Shown: positions 1 to 8,982, counted from the stretch's first letter. The stretch is 64,000 bases of DNA from DATBGZ01 sp963803115 (GCA_963803115.1 CAWDLN010000002.1:62001-126000); one strand, 5' to 3'. Program-made: numbers and translations. The notes: generated from the letters alone by a model not told the origin.

Positions 1-61
1 GGATGGACGGGAGACCTTCCCCGGGAGTCAGTCGAGCGGCGTAGCCGCCAACGCAAGGCGC

Positions 62-84
62 CCCGCCTCTCAGGCGGAGGCGGG
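62..84. terminator. GC-rich hairpin, possible terminator
   Basis: The arms CCCGCCTC (62-69) and GAGGCGGG (77-84) are a perfect 8-bp inverted repeat around a 7-nt loop. No T-run follows, so a terminator role is inference. GC-only hairpins without a U-tract are common terminators in actinomycetes. Confidence 0.35.
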
Positions 85-149
85 TCGCGTCATCCGTCTG
101 TCACCGGGATCCAGTCGACGGATCTCCGCCCAGTCCTCCACGGTCAGAA

Positions 150-166
150 CTCCTGATGCTCAGGAG
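150..166. other. Small hairpin
   Basis: CTCCTGA (150-156) and TCAGGAG (160-166) form a perfect 7-bp stem with a 3-nt loop. It lies about 480 bp upstream of the first gene. Its role is unknown; a terminator of leftward or rightward transcription is the simplest guess. Confidence 0.25.
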
Positions 167-645
167 GGGTCAAACTTCAAGCGGGACCACGGGGTTATTT
201 TCAGCCGGAGCCGACAGCGAATCCCACCGATCGTGTGTAGGTCTGCAATCGTTGGTCGACGCCTGGCATGTGCTCCGTCGAGCATGGTCGCTGCCGACAG
301 GCACGTTACCTGTGGCGCAACCCAATCGGTCGCCCGGCTTTGCCTTGTCACGGACCTGTCACATCGGTGCCAACGTTCCGCCACATTGGGCAACGAATCT
401 CACTGTGCCGGCGACGATTGGAGGGTTCGCGTGCAAACGACTCTCGACGCTGGGGAGGCAAGGGGGAATTGGGCGACCACCGTACCTGCGATGGATAGTC
501 CCTCGTCGCGCCAGGTTGGCCGGCTGGAACGGGTTCTCCGAGTCTGCGGGGGCGTTCAGGGGCAGCACGGTCGCCCGTCGTTACGAGACACCACGTCGGC
601 GTTTCCCCAACCAATCTCGAACCGCCGTCCTCGGCGGCTGCGCCC

Positions 646-2223
646 GTGACATGGCATCCGTCGGCGAACCTGGTGGCTAGGTTACGCGAGGTGCTCGCTC
701 GCGATCGGTTCGAACCACATGCTCAGCCTGTCAACGCCGCTGCGGATCCCACGGTCGTCCGCTGCGGTGGCGCTCCGCTCGTCGTGGTCGGCGCCCTTGG
801 GCCCGAGATCGCATCGGGTAGTGCTGGCGGGACGTTACGGGTTTCGTTCGACCAGCCCTCCCTCGATGCGCTCATGTCGGCGGTCATGAGGCGGCAGGGA
901 ATCTGGGTTGGCCGTCCCTCGCTGGCTGCCGAGTTGGCCCCGAGTCGACGCGTCGACGTCGATGTGAGCGATCTCAAGCTGTTTGATGAGTACGCCAATC
1001 TGACCGTCTGGCCCTTGTACCACAATCTCGAGGCTCCACCAGCGGACGACCCCGCGGCCCCGTCGCCCTTTGAGACAACAGCATTTGGAGCATATCGCCG
1101 CGTCAATGAAGCCTTCGCGTTCGCCGCCTCGGAGGCAGCTGCGCCCTGCGCGACGGTGGTCGTCTATGGCCACGAGTTGCAGCTGGTGCCAGGTCTGCTC
1201 AAGCGGCTCCGGCCGGACGTCCGGATCGGGATCTACCTCGAGTCCTGGTTTCCAGACAGCGATGTCCTGAGCAGGTTGCCCCACCACCATGACATCCTGC
1301 TCGGGCTGCTAGGCGCAGACCTTATCGGCGTCGCCAGCGAGCAGGCGGCTGCCAACATGACGAACGCCACGCACGGCATGCTCAGACGTCTGAGGCACGA
1401 AGGCTGGCCCAGCGAGGGTTGCGGAGATGGGCGCGTCGGCATCTTCCCGGCGTCGGTTGACACCTCCCACATCGAGCAGCTTGCCTCGGACGAGTCGATC
1501 ATGAGTCGGGCAGTCGAAGTGCGTACGCGCCTAGGCAATCCGCGTTTCGTCATGCTCGGCCTGGACTCAACCCACGAGCATCGTCGCGTCGTTCCGCGCC
1601 TGCTCGCAATACGGCAGCTTCTCGTCGACCGACTGGTTGACGCGCGGGACGTTGTCGTCGTACAACTGGCGTTGCACACGTCTAATCAAGCCGACAACGA
1701 AGGAATAAATGGCACGGCGGCGCGGCTCGGGGAACGCATCAATCGTGAGTTCGGTCGACCGATCGTGACCTGGTGGAGCAGGACGTCGCCGACACTACCC
1801 GACAGGATCAGTCTCTACCTTGCGGCCGACGCCTTTGTGGCTACCCCAATGGTGGAAGCCAGCAATGTGTGGGCGCTGGAGTACGTCGCAGCGCGGAGGG
1901 ATTCCGGAGCGATTGTGCTGAGCTCGTCATCCGGGGCGGCCGAGCTCATACAGGCTGCAACGCGGGTCGATCCGAGCGATACCGGGCAGATGCGAGACAG
2001 CCTGGCGCTCGTGATGCACCGACGCCGCGACGCTTCGATGCGTGATATGTATGCAGCCATCGCCTGCTATGACAACCATGCATGGGCGCGCAGCTTCCTC
2101 GGCGCGTTGCGGTGGCGCGAGTCGGCCTACGCCAACACGCCCGACACCCGGCGCTGGCCTGACGAGGAGAATGCCTCCGGCCGCTCCGGTGGCGAACCCG
2201 CCCGATTCAATCGAATCGTGTGA
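646..2223 (+). CDS. Trehalose-6-phosphate synthase-like GT20 protein, degenerate active site
   Basis: The 525-residue protein starts at GTG with no clear Shine-Dalgarno. It follows the OtsA (GT20) fold in order: a WPLYHN segment near residue 123, a YGHELQLVP stretch near 173, then GLLGADLIG, a GLDS segment near 302, and a C-terminal ALEYVAARR/GAAEL block near 415. Family members normally carry HDYHL, GVDRLDYTKG and DGMNLVAKE at these places. Here the HDYH aspartate becomes Gly, the Arg and Lys of RLDYTKG become Ser and Arg, and DGMN becomes EASN. The acceptor and nucleotide-sugar ligands are therefore largely lost while the framework stays. It may be a non-catalytic paralog, or a glycosyltransferase with another substrate. 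It stands alone, with no OtsB-type phosphatase nearby. Confidence 0.7.
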   Translation: MTWHPSANLVARLREVLARDRFEPHAQPVNAAADPTVVRCGGAPLVVVGALGPEIASGSAGGTLRVSFDQPSLDALMSAVMRRQGIWVGRPSLAAELAPSRRVDVDVSDLKLFDEYANLTVWPLYHNLEAPPADDPAAPSPFETTAFGAYRRVNEAFAFAASEAAAPCATVVVYGHELQLVPGLLKRLRPDVRIGIYLESWFPDSDVLSRLPHHHDILLGLLGADLIGVASEQAAANMTNATHGMLRRLRHEGWPSEGCGDGRVGIFPASVDTSHIEQLASDESIMSRAVEVRTRLGNPRFVMLGLDSTHEHRRVVPRLLAIRQLLVDRLVDARDVVVVQLALHTSNQADNEGINGTAARLGERINREFGRPIVTWWSRTSPTLPDRISLYLAADAFVATPMVEASNVWALEYVAARRDSGAIVLSSSSGAAELIQAATRVDPSDTGQMRDSLALVMHRRRDASMRDMYAAIACYDNHAWARSFLGALRWRESAYANTPDTRRWPDEENASGRSGGEPARFNRIV

Positions 2224-2401
2224 AGGGCTCGATGGCTTAGCTATCCGGGCCATCGGCTTCCACTGTGGGCAGTCGGGCCACAATGGGTGTGACCCGACTG
2301 CATCGGCAGCGAACGCACGCGGACGAGTCGCCGACGTCGCGGTCATCCGCCTCCACGAACGGGTCTCCGATACGTCCGCCACGGCGTTCCGCCAATCCGC
2401 G

Positions 2402-3082
2402 CTACTGAGCCGGGGTCCTGCGGTAGGCGAGCAGCCCGACGGCGAGGCCGGCGAATCCGAGGATGATGCCGGTGATGCCGAGCGCGACGCCCCATCCGCT
2501 GGCGGTGCCGCCCTCTGGCTCCGCGGCTTCGGCCCCATCGCCAATGCCCTTGGCGAGATGGATAACTGGGGCGGGGTGTTCAGGCTCGGAGCCGTCGGAC
2601 CTCGGCTCGTCGATCCAGCGGACGATGTCGCCGTCGGAGTAGGTCTGCAGTGCTTTGAAGATCAGCTGGTCGACCTCGGGCAGTGGGCCCAAAGCGACTT
2701 CGAACTCCTGGAACTGGCCCGGTTTGATTTCGGCACCAGCGCTCGCGGTCCACGTAATCTTCGTGACCGCTTCGGTGATCTCACCGTCATCGGTGGTGAT
2801 CGGAGTGGCCAGCTTGGTGCTCTCGATGACTACGGTCCATCCAGTGAGTGGCCTGAGGGAGACCGATGCAATGGGGGTGTCCGTGGGCAGGCCGACCTCG
2901 AGCTTGATGGTGGAGGCGGTCGCTTTCTCATTGGGCACTCGGAACGCGAGCTTCGTATAACCGCCCTGCGTGGCGTTGGATGGGTTGACGGTAACGTGTG
3001 CGGCCGCAGGCGCCGCAACAGCGAAGGCTGCAGCGGTGACGGCCCCAAGGACAGCGCTGACGCGAAGGAGTTTGCGACGCAT
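2402..3082 (-). CDS. ycnI: YcnI-like (DUF1775) copper-associated membrane-anchored protein
   Basis: The 226-residue protein has a twin-arginine-free signal peptide ending at an Ala-rich AAPAAA site. The mature N-terminus begins with His (AHVTVNPS), the residue that binds Cu(II) in characterised YcnI proteins. The DUF1775 beta-sandwich spans about residues 29-160. A Pro/Glu-rich linker follows, then one transmembrane helix (about 195-220) with a basic C-terminal tail, so it is displayed outside the membrane. It lies downstream of the CopD-CtaG fusion and CopC on the same strand with a 124-bp gap, and may have its own promoter. No good Shine-Dalgarno precedes the ATG. The likely role is extracellular copper binding or delivery for the neighbouring copper transporter. 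Confidence 0.85.
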   Translation of the reverse strand: MRRKLLRVSAVLGAVTAAAFAVAAPAAAHVTVNPSNATQGGYTKLAFRVPNEKATASTIKLEVGLPTDTPIASVSLRPLTGWTVVIESTKLATPITTDDGEITEAVTKITWTASAGAEIKPGQFQEFEVALGPLPEVDQLIFKALQTYSDGDIVRWIDEPRSDGSEPEHPAPVIHLAKGIGDGAEAAEPEGGTASGWGVALGITGIILGFAGLAVGLLAYRRTPAQ

Positions 3083-3206
3083 AGATGAATGATCCGTTCA
3101 TGGGTTGAGGGCAGGTGGACGGACTTCCCTAGGGACTCACCAAGGTGGTCGCTGCGACACACCGATTGGTTCCCGGCGGCGTGATTTCGTTTGGGGCAGC
3201 CACGCA

Positions 3207-5279
3207 TCAATGCGCACCCGGGTCCGTCCGCCGTTGGGCATCGGCGTTGGCGCGGCGGAGGAACTCGTTGTACCGGGCGAGGTCGTCCTCGACACCCTCA
3301 GCCTCGGCCCGATCGGCGGCGCGATCGATGCGGCGTTGTTCCCGTTCGTCCGCCACGAGCCACTGTCTAAACAGGACCGCCATGAGGATCGCAGCCGGGA
3401 TCTCGCCAAAGGCCCAGGCGATCCCAGCGCCGAGGGTCTGGTCGGACTCGAGCGACGCCGCCCATGGCGGATGGACGAGCGAGAACCACGAGCTGGCGAT
3501 CGGTTCCTGTGCCTGCATCAGGGCGACGCCGAAGAAGGCGTGAAACGCCATCGCGGCGAAGAGAACCAAGATGAGTAACGGGGGAGACCAGCGGCGCCGT
3601 CCCGGGTCGGTGCCGACCAGCACCCAGGCGAGGAGATAGCCGCTGGCAACGAAGTGAAACACCATGGCCAGATGGCCGAGGTGGTAACGCATGAGCGTGG
3701 CGAAAAGGGAGCTGAAGTAGAGCGCATAAAGGCCGCTGACGTATATGCCGAGCGCAACAAGTGGGTGCGTGACGATGCGCGCCGGGGCGCTGTGCAGGAC
3801 AGCAAGTATCCAATGTCGAGCGCCACGAACGTCGGGATCCGAGGGATCGCGCAACGTGCGCAGGGCGAGTGTGATCGGAGCGCCGGCGACGAGCAGGCCC
3901 GGCACCACCATCGACAGCACCATGTGCTGAGCCATGTGGACGCTGAAGAGCAGGTACGCGTACTTGGCTACCCCAAGATTCGTGACCAGCCCGAGCAGCA
4001 GCATGCCGCTGACCCACGCCGCAGTCCGGGTCAACGGCCACGTGCGACCCGCACGGCGCATGCGTGACACACCCGCGAGGTAGGTGCCGACTCCGGTCGC
4101 GACCACGGCGAGAAGCAAGACGTCCGGCAGTGGCTGGGTGAGCATGTGGGCGGCAGTGAGTGGCGACGGCATCGAAAAGCCGACCAGGTCGGTGAATGCG
4201 TCGAACTCGACCGGGTTGGTCGGCACCGGTGTCGGGGTCCGTGACATCGCCACAGCAAGGCCGAACGTGGCAGTGAACACGACCACCTCACCCGCGGCCA
4301 GTTGGATGAACGAACCCGGCGCCCCGTGACCCATTCGCCGCAGTGTCAACCTGCGGTGCGTCGCTCCGATCCCGCCCAAACCCAGAAGCGCCGCGACTTT
4401 TCCGAGCACCAGCACGCCGTATGCGGAATGCCACAGCTCGGTCCAGGACCCGAGTCGAATCCACGCGTTGGCCAGGCCACTGATGGCGACGGCAACCCAG
4501 CACGCCAGAGCTATCCGGCTAAACCGGGCAGCGACATCGGGGATCAACCGCCTCGGTTTGACGAGAAGCAGAGCGACGAGGCCACCCAGCCAAAGCGAGG
4601 CTGCCACGACATGCACTGCAAGGCTGCTCACCGCGAGTTGATGGTTGCCGGCGCCGGCCGCGTGGCCGGTAAACGCTGGCGGCAAAACAGCCGCCAGACA
4701 CACGAGCGCGGTCGTCGCGGCGCCGTTGCGGGAGAGGGTGTTGCCGGCCGCGATGGCCACCACAACGGCCAGAACCACCTGGATTGCAAGTGCCTGCCCC
4801 TGCGACACCGACATTGCGAAGCTGAGCACCACGGTCGGAGTGATCGCGGAAAGTGGCTGACCCAGAATGTCCGAGACCGTGAACACCATCAACGCGCAGG
4901 CAGACAGCGCCCACGCCCCAGCGGCCCACACGGCCAGATGCAGCAGTCGATATGCGGCTGGACCGACCAACCGATCCCGCCCAGGCAGGAGGAACGCGGC
5001 GGTCATGCAGAGCCCGAGCGCGACCGCACTGGCCAGATCCGACAGAACTCTCGCCGCCGGCAAGGCCCAGGCGGTCACTACGCCGGCGTTCGGGAGTCCG
5101 GTGATCCGGCTCTGTTCGATCGCGCCACCCCAGCGCGCCGCCATGGCCAGCACCGCGGCACCGGCCACGGCCGCAGCGACCCACCACATTGGACGCACGG
5201 AAGGGGCACTGCGTAGCGCCTGATCGGGCGCGTGCTCGCGGTCGTGCGCCATGACCTCATGGCCGGTGTTTAGGCGCAT
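3207..5279 (-). CDS. CopD-CtaG fusion: copper import/cytochrome oxidase assembly membrane protein
   Basis: The 690-residue polytopic protein has two fused domains. About residues 30-330 resemble CopD, the copper-transporting inner-membrane partner of CopC. About 350-640 resemble the CtaG family of caa3 oxidase assembly proteins, with a PSPLTAAHMLTQPLPD start and an FSVHMAQHMVLSMVVPG motif rich in His and Met, typical metal ligands. I chose the ATG at 5279 because it sits 2 bp after the copC stop with GAGG at good spacing. Longer open sequence upstream runs through copC and is not coding. It is probably co-transcribed with copC. Role by family: moving copper across the membrane toward oxidase assembly. 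CopD-CtaG fusions are known in actinobacteria. Confidence 0.85.
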   Translation of the reverse strand: MRLNTGHEVMAHDREHAPDQALRSAPSVRPMWWVAAAVAGAAVLAMAARWGGAIEQSRITGLPNAGVVTAWALPAARVLSDLASAVALGLCMTAAFLLPGRDRLVGPAAYRLLHLAVWAAGAWALSACALMVFTVSDILGQPLSAITPTVVLSFAMSVSQGQALAIQVVLAVVVAIAAGNTLSRNGAATTALVCLAAVLPPAFTGHAAGAGNHQLAVSSLAVHVVAASLWLGGLVALLLVKPRRLIPDVAARFSRIALACWVAVAISGLANAWIRLGSWTELWHSAYGVLVLGKVAALLGLGGIGATHRRLTLRRMGHGAPGSFIQLAAGEVVVFTATFGLAVAMSRTPTPVPTNPVEFDAFTDLVGFSMPSPLTAAHMLTQPLPDVLLLAVVATGVGTYLAGVSRMRRAGRTWPLTRTAAWVSGMLLLGLVTNLGVAKYAYLLFSVHMAQHMVLSMVVPGLLVAGAPITLALRTLRDPSDPDVRGARHWILAVLHSAPARIVTHPLVALGIYVSGLYALYFSSLFATLMRYHLGHLAMVFHFVASGYLLAWVLVGTDPGRRRWSPPLLILVLFAAMAFHAFFGVALMQAQEPIASSWFSLVHPPWAASLESDQTLGAGIAWAFGEIPAAILMAVLFRQWLVADEREQRRIDRAADRAEAEGVEDDLARYNEFLRRANADAQRRTDPGAH

Positions 5280-5281
5280 CG

Positions 5282-5824
5282 TTACCTCGTTCGGCGACGA
5301 ACGACGAGGAGAAAGATCAGGCCCAGCACTAGGACGGCGGCGACGGTCACAACCCATAGCCAGGCAGCCCAGACGGACGGGCCAGATGGCTGGCTGACGG
5401 CGGTGGGCTGCGGAGGCGGGTCCATCGGCTCGTGACCGGGCGGGAGCGCGACGGTGAACCGGAACTCGCCGCTGACCGGGTGTCCGTCGGCGGACACTAC
5501 CCGCCATGCGACCTGGTACGTCCCGGACCGTAGTGGATAGACCGCCTGGTGCACCACATTGTCCACCACCCGTAACGCATACCTGCTGTACGAGAGCCCT
5601 TCGGGCCCGGTCACCGCGACGGTGCTAAACCGGGCCTTGACCGGTTCGTTGAATGTGAGGGTCACCTCGTCGGCCGGCGCCCGGGCCGTCGAGTCGGCCG
5701 CTGGGCTGGTGGCGAGCAGTTGCGAGTGCGCGATCGCGGGCGACGCGATGCCAACGGCACCGACGAGAACGGATGTGCACAGCGCGAGCAAGTAGGTGGT
5801 GGCGCGGAGCGCGTGACGGGTCAT
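5282..5824 (-). CDS. copC: CopC-domain copper-binding protein
   Basis: The 180-residue protein has a signal peptide of about 29 residues ending SPAIA, followed by the mature AHSQLLATSPA start. That N-terminal His, together with the SADGHPVSGEF motif near residue 115, forms the Cu(II) site of CopC proteins. A Pro-rich linker and one C-terminal helix (about 150-172) anchor it to the membrane, as is usual in actinobacteria. The chosen ATG gives a clean signal peptide; upstream in-frame starts would only add an unlikely leader. It lies 2 bp from the CopD-CtaG gene. It probably supplies copper to that transporter. Confidence 0.87.
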   Translation of the reverse strand: MTRHALRATTYLLALCTSVLVGAVGIASPAIAHSQLLATSPAADSTARAPADEVTLTFNEPVKARFSTVAVTGPEGLSYSRYALRVVDNVVHQAVYPLRSGTYQVAWRVVSADGHPVSGEFRFTVALPPGHEPMDPPPQPTAVSQPSGPSVWAAWLWVVTVAAVLVLGLIFLLVVRRRTR

Positions 5825-5896
5825 CTCTGTAGTGGTCGCACCACCCGACGCACTGGTTCCCACGGCTCTAGAGACGCGGGGCACAAGTGGACTCGG

Positions 5897-6637
5897 TTAC
5901 GCAGCACGGTCCAGGCGACCGGCCGGAGTTGAGAAAGCCTTGGGCACCAGCCGGAGCGGTGTCGGCCGGGCCACTTCAGCGTGATCGTCGAAGCGGACCC
6001 GCCACCGCGAACCCCGCCGCTGCTCACCGGCCGATGGGCCGCCGAAATCCAATGAAGGCCTCGACAGCGCCAGCATGATCAGATATCCGGCCACGATCAC
6101 GCCGTGGCTGAGCAGCCGAGCAACCTCGACGCCACCAAGCCGCAGGTCGTTCGCGCTCACCAGTGTGAGCATCACCACGAACGCGGTGAGCAGTGGAAGC
6201 AGCCCGGCGGGACGGGGCCGGCGCACCGCGGTCCAGGCGAAGCCGGCACCGACCGCGATGTTCCATGCGGCGGACTCGTGCCAAAGGTGCGTCGGGCTCA
6301 CCCCACCGCTGACATGATCGTGTCCCGCCGCAAGACTTATCTGCGCCATGCCGAGGGTGAACTGGGCCGCGCCGAGCATTCCCAACGCTATCCGCAGGCC
6401 GTGCGCCAGCCGTCGTCGGCTGGGCCCCGGCGCTGCCGCCACGATGGTGTCGCTGAGGTCAGGTGGGTCCGACACCACGCTCAGCCGTACCAGCCGGGTC
6501 ACGGCGGCCGCGTCCTCAACCCACCGGCGACACCTGTCGCAGCCAGCCAGGTGCTCGTCGACGCTTGCGCGCTTGTCCGGGTCTTCCTCATCGTCCAATC
6601 GGGCCGACAACGCCTCCCGGCACTGTTCACACTGCAT
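5897..6637 (-). CDS. Zinc-finger anti-sigma factor, multi-pass membrane protein
   Basis: The 246-residue protein begins MQCEQCREALSARLDDE and continues with HLAGCDRCRRWV, the His-Cys-Cys arrangement of the ZAS anti-sigma domain (zf-HC2). After about residue 75 come several hydrophobic helices, with a HDHVSGGVSPTHLWHE loop rich in His between them. It is divergent from the sigma gene at 6722, an arrangement typical of ECF/anti-sigma pairs. The His-rich extracytoplasmic segment and the neighbouring copper genes suggest, as inference, that it senses copper. The next gene downstream on the same strand is copC, 72 bp away. A candidate ECF-type promoter lies just upstream of the start. Confidence 0.82.
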   Translation of the reverse strand: MQCEQCREALSARLDDEEDPDKRASVDEHLAGCDRCRRWVEDAAAVTRLVRLSVVSDPPDLSDTIVAAAPGPSRRRLAHGLRIALGMLGAAQFTLGMAQISLAAGHDHVSGGVSPTHLWHESAAWNIAVGAGFAWTAVRRPRPAGLLPLLTAFVVMLTLVSANDLRLGGVEVARLLSHGVIVAGYLIMLALSRPSLDFGGPSAGEQRRGSRWRVRFDDHAEVARPTPLRLVPKAFSTPAGRLDRAA

Positions 6638-6646
6638 ATAGGCATA

Positions 6647-6673
6647 GTCGCCGTCGACTGCGAGCTGGTTCCC
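6647..6673 (-). promoter_or_regulatory. Candidate ECF-type promoter for the anti-sigma gene
   Basis: Read on the minus strand, GGGAAC (6673-6668) is followed after 17 nt by CGAC (6650-6647). This fits the GGAAC/CGTC pattern of many ECF promoters. The anti-sigma ATG lies 9 nt further on. Autoregulation by the adjacent sigma factor is inference. Confidence 0.4.
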
Positions 6674-6721
6674 GCCAGGCTGGACCGAGGGACGCCTACC
6701 GGGTCGGCTAGCCTTCCCACC

Positions 6722-7297
6722 ATGGACAGCCCCCAGGACGACATCACCGGCTTGGCGCTGGCTGCCAAGGCCGGCGACCGGGATGCCGCGTCTGCGTTCG
6801 TCAAGGCCACGCAGCGCGACCTGCACCGGTTCCTGACGTACCTGGCCGACCCGGGCGAGGTCGAGGACCTCAGCCAAGAGACCTACCTGCGGTCGATGCG
6901 GGCGTTGGTGCACTTCGATGCCCGCTCGTCCGCACGGACATGGCTGTTCGCGATCGCCCGGAACGTTGCCGCAGATCACGTCCGCCGCGCCCAGCGCCGC
7001 CCCCGCCTGGTGACCCTGGACGTCGTGGACGAGGCCGCTGATGCCGTCCGCCAGCACCGTGGCCCGCTGCTCGATGACGCGATCGCACTACGCCACCTGC
7101 TGCGAGCTCTTGACCCGCCACGCCGTGAAGCGTTCGCGCTCACCCAGGTTCTCGGTCTGAGCTACGGCGAGGCCGCACAGATCTGTGACTGCCCGGTTGG
7201 GACAATCCGCTCCCGCGTGTCGCGGGCTCGCGAGGATCTGATCGCGGCCATACGGAACGCGCACGACGACGGGCGATCACGGCGCACCGCCACCTGA
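6722..7297 (+). CDS. ECF sigma factor, SigC-like
   Basis: The 191-residue protein starts at ATG 6722. Region 2 spans about residues 20-90 (AFVKATQRDLHRFLTYLAD, then EDLSQETYLRS and RTWLFAIARN). Region 4 spans about 120-180 (LTQVLGLSYGEAA, then CPVGTIRSRVSRARE). The motifs and length closely resemble mycobacterial SigC. The divergent gene is a ZAS anti-sigma, so the protein is probably held at the membrane and released by a signal. Copper genes follow the anti-sigma, which suggests the regulon but does not prove it. The gene ends 9 bp before the convergent P450. A TAGCCT element 7 nt upstream of the ATG could give a leaderless transcript. Confidence 0.88.
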   Translation: MDSPQDDITGLALAAKAGDRDAASAFVKATQRDLHRFLTYLADPGEVEDLSQETYLRSMRALVHFDARSSARTWLFAIARNVAADHVRRAQRRPRLVTLDVVDEAADAVRQHRGPLLDDAIALRHLLRALDPPRREAFALTQVLGLSYGEAAQICDCPVGTIRSRVSRAREDLIAAIRNAHDDGRSRRTAT

Positions 7298-7306
7298 CCG
7301 GCCGCA

Positions 7307-8491
7307 TTACCACGCGACGGGCAATGACTCGACACTGTAGACAATCGAGAATGGCCGAAAGGTCAGCTCCCCGATCGGGACCGAGAGCCGAAGTTCCGGA
7401 AAGCGTCGCAACAGGGCCGGATAGGCGATCGTCAGCTCCATGCGCGCCAACGGAGCGCCGATACAGTGATGCATCCCGTGCCCGAAGGCAAGGTGCGAGG
7501 CAATCTTGCGATTGGGTTCGACCGAGTCCACGCCCGGGCCGAGAGCCGGATCTCGGTTTGCCCCGGACAGTGAACACAGCACCATGTCGCCAGCCGCGAT
7601 CGGCTGCTCGGCGACGACCGTGTCCTCGCGGGCGAACCGGGGGAACGCGACCTGTACCACCGTTAGGTAGCGCAGAAGTTCCTCCACCGCAGCGGCGCCG
7701 CCCGCTCCATCGCGGACCAGCCGGGCTAGCGATGGGTCTTGCAGCAGGACCAACGTGCCGAGCGCCAGCATGCTGGCCGTGGTGTCGTGCCCGCCGGTGA
7801 GCAGTCCGTCGGCGAGGCCAGCCAGCTCCCAGTCGTCGATGTCATCGCCGTACTCGCGCAGCAGCATGCCGAGCAGGCCGTCTCCTGGGTTGCGCCGTTG
7901 ACGGGCGCTGAGACCGGCCAGGTAGGTGAGCGACTCGTTGACGGCCGTCAGGGATGTTTCAGCGTCGCCGGAGAACTCGAACCTTCCGTGGCTGAGCCGT
8001 CGGAACTCGTCTCGATCCGCTCGCGGCACTCCGAGCAATTCGCACACCACGAGCATCGGCACTGGAGTAGCGAAGGCCTGTACCAGATCGATCGGTGGGC
8101 CGGCCGCCTCCATCGCGTCCAGGTGTTCGGCGACGATGTCGGCGACAAGCGGCTCCAACCGGCGCAACCGGTGCATCGTGAACTCGGGCGTGAGCATCCT
8201 CCGCAACCTCGTGTGATCGGGCGGGTCCCGGAATCCAAGCCCGCCCGGGTCCAGATCACTGAACAAGTCCGCACCGCCGCGGGCGGCGAGGTTGTCGAAC
8301 GAGTTGCTGAACCGTTGGCTGTCGGCGAGAACCGCCCGCACGTCGTCATAACGGGTCACCAACCAGGCCCACGGTCCGCCAGGGATCTCCAGCCGCACGA
8401 CCGGATGCTCGGCGCGGACCCGGCCTAGCTCCGACACCGGATCGAGCCGGTCCCGCATGACTGGCACGAGCGGAAACAGCGCATCTGTCAT
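7307..8491 (-). CDS. Cytochrome P450
   Basis: The 394-residue soluble bacterial P450 shows an I-helix GGHDTTASM near residue 245, a K-helix EELLR pair, and the haem-binding FGHGMHHCIGAPLAR with the axial Cys near residue 350. No transmembrane helix is present, so it needs external ferredoxin and reductase, and none is nearby. Its ATG overlaps the VKOR stop (ATGA), so it is translationally coupled to a disulfide-bond operon, which is an unexpected partner. The substrate is unknown. The sequence suits the CYP105/107-like actinobacterial monooxygenases, but I cannot assign a family. Confidence 0.92.
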   Translation of the reverse strand: MTDALFPLVPVMRDRLDPVSELGRVRAEHPVVRLEIPGGPWAWLVTRYDDVRAVLADSQRFSNSFDNLAARGGADLFSDLDPGGLGFRDPPDHTRLRRMLTPEFTMHRLRRLEPLVADIVAEHLDAMEAAGPPIDLVQAFATPVPMLVVCELLGVPRADRDEFRRLSHGRFEFSGDAETSLTAVNESLTYLAGLSARQRRNPGDGLLGMLLREYGDDIDDWELAGLADGLLTGGHDTTASMLALGTLVLLQDPSLARLVRDGAGGAAAVEELLRYLTVVQVAFPRFAREDTVVAEQPIAAGDMVLCSLSGANRDPALGPGVDSVEPNRKIASHLAFGHGMHHCIGAPLARMELTIAYPALLRRFPELRLSVPIGELTFRPFSIVYSVESLPVAW

Positions 8492-8982
8492 CGGACACGC
8501 ACCCGACGGGTGGCACGGTCCCCAGGCGCGTCGGCGGCTATGGCATAGGCCAACACGCCGAACAGCGTCACGGTCAGGGCATGGACGGCCGTGCACCACA
8601 GACAGATCGCGTCCACAATGAACAGTTCAACGTAGACGAGGTAGATCACCCAGATGACGCCAACTGTGGCCGAGGCTAGGCGCCCCACGCGAAGCGCTGG
8701 CTGGTTCGACCTCCAAGCGGGCGGAAGTGTCAGTACCACCATCACCGCGAAAAAAACCAGCCCCAGCAGTGCCACCGGCACGCCTAGAATCGCCGACTGC
8801 GGACTTGACGTCACCTTCTGGCAATCCACCGTGCCGGTTTTCGGACAGGCCAGAGTCGCGCCCGCGCTGTAGTGCTCGATCGAGAGATATATGGTCACGG
8901 CCAGCCCCGACAACGACAATGCCAGCGATGTGAGCCGCGCCCAGGTTGGAGCACCGTAGTGACTCCGACGCTCAGGTGGCAT
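8488..8982 (-). CDS. Vitamin K epoxide reductase family protein (VKOR)
   Basis: The 164-residue membrane protein has four or five helices. The redox CLWC pair is at about 127-130, and a loop Cys pair (LACPKTG and VDCQKV) is near 46 and 54, with the family's usual spacing. Such proteins reoxidise periplasmic thiol oxidases using quinone and replace DsbB in actinobacteria. The ATG lies inside the last codons of the DsbA-like gene (11-bp overlap), and the stop overlaps the P450 start. The pairing with the upstream thiol oxidase makes the function well supported. Confidence 0.9.
   Translation of the reverse strand: MPPERRSHYGAPTWARLTSLALSLSGLAVTIYLSIEHYSAGATLACPKTGTVDCQKVTSSPQSAILGVPVALLGLVFFAVMVVLTLPPAWRSNQPALRVGRLASATVGVIWVIYLVYVELFIVDAICLWCTAVHALTVTLFGVLAYAIAADAPGDRATRRVRVR

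Larger units (their letters stand above)
1..645. other. Left edge, no supported gene
   Basis: No open frame here shows a recognisable domain or a ribosome-binding site at a sensible distance from a start. Two short hairpins at 62-84 and 150-166 are listed separately. They may terminate a gene that lies left of the window. The rest contains nothing I can identify. Confidence 0.5.

Noticed and set aside
156..680. Open frame of 174 codons at the left edge
   Set aside because: No domain and no ribosome-binding site, and two other frames in the same stretch are equally open. It reads like a high-GC chance frame.
2042..3088. 348-codon plus-strand frame over the YcnI gene
   Set aside because: It is antisense to a well-supported gene with signal peptide and DUF1775 domain, and its own sequence is low-complexity.
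4302..5216. 304-codon plus-strand frame over the CopD-CtaG gene
   Set aside because: It is antisense to a clear membrane protein. The predicted protein is rich in Arg, Gly and His with no fold, as expected for a shadow.
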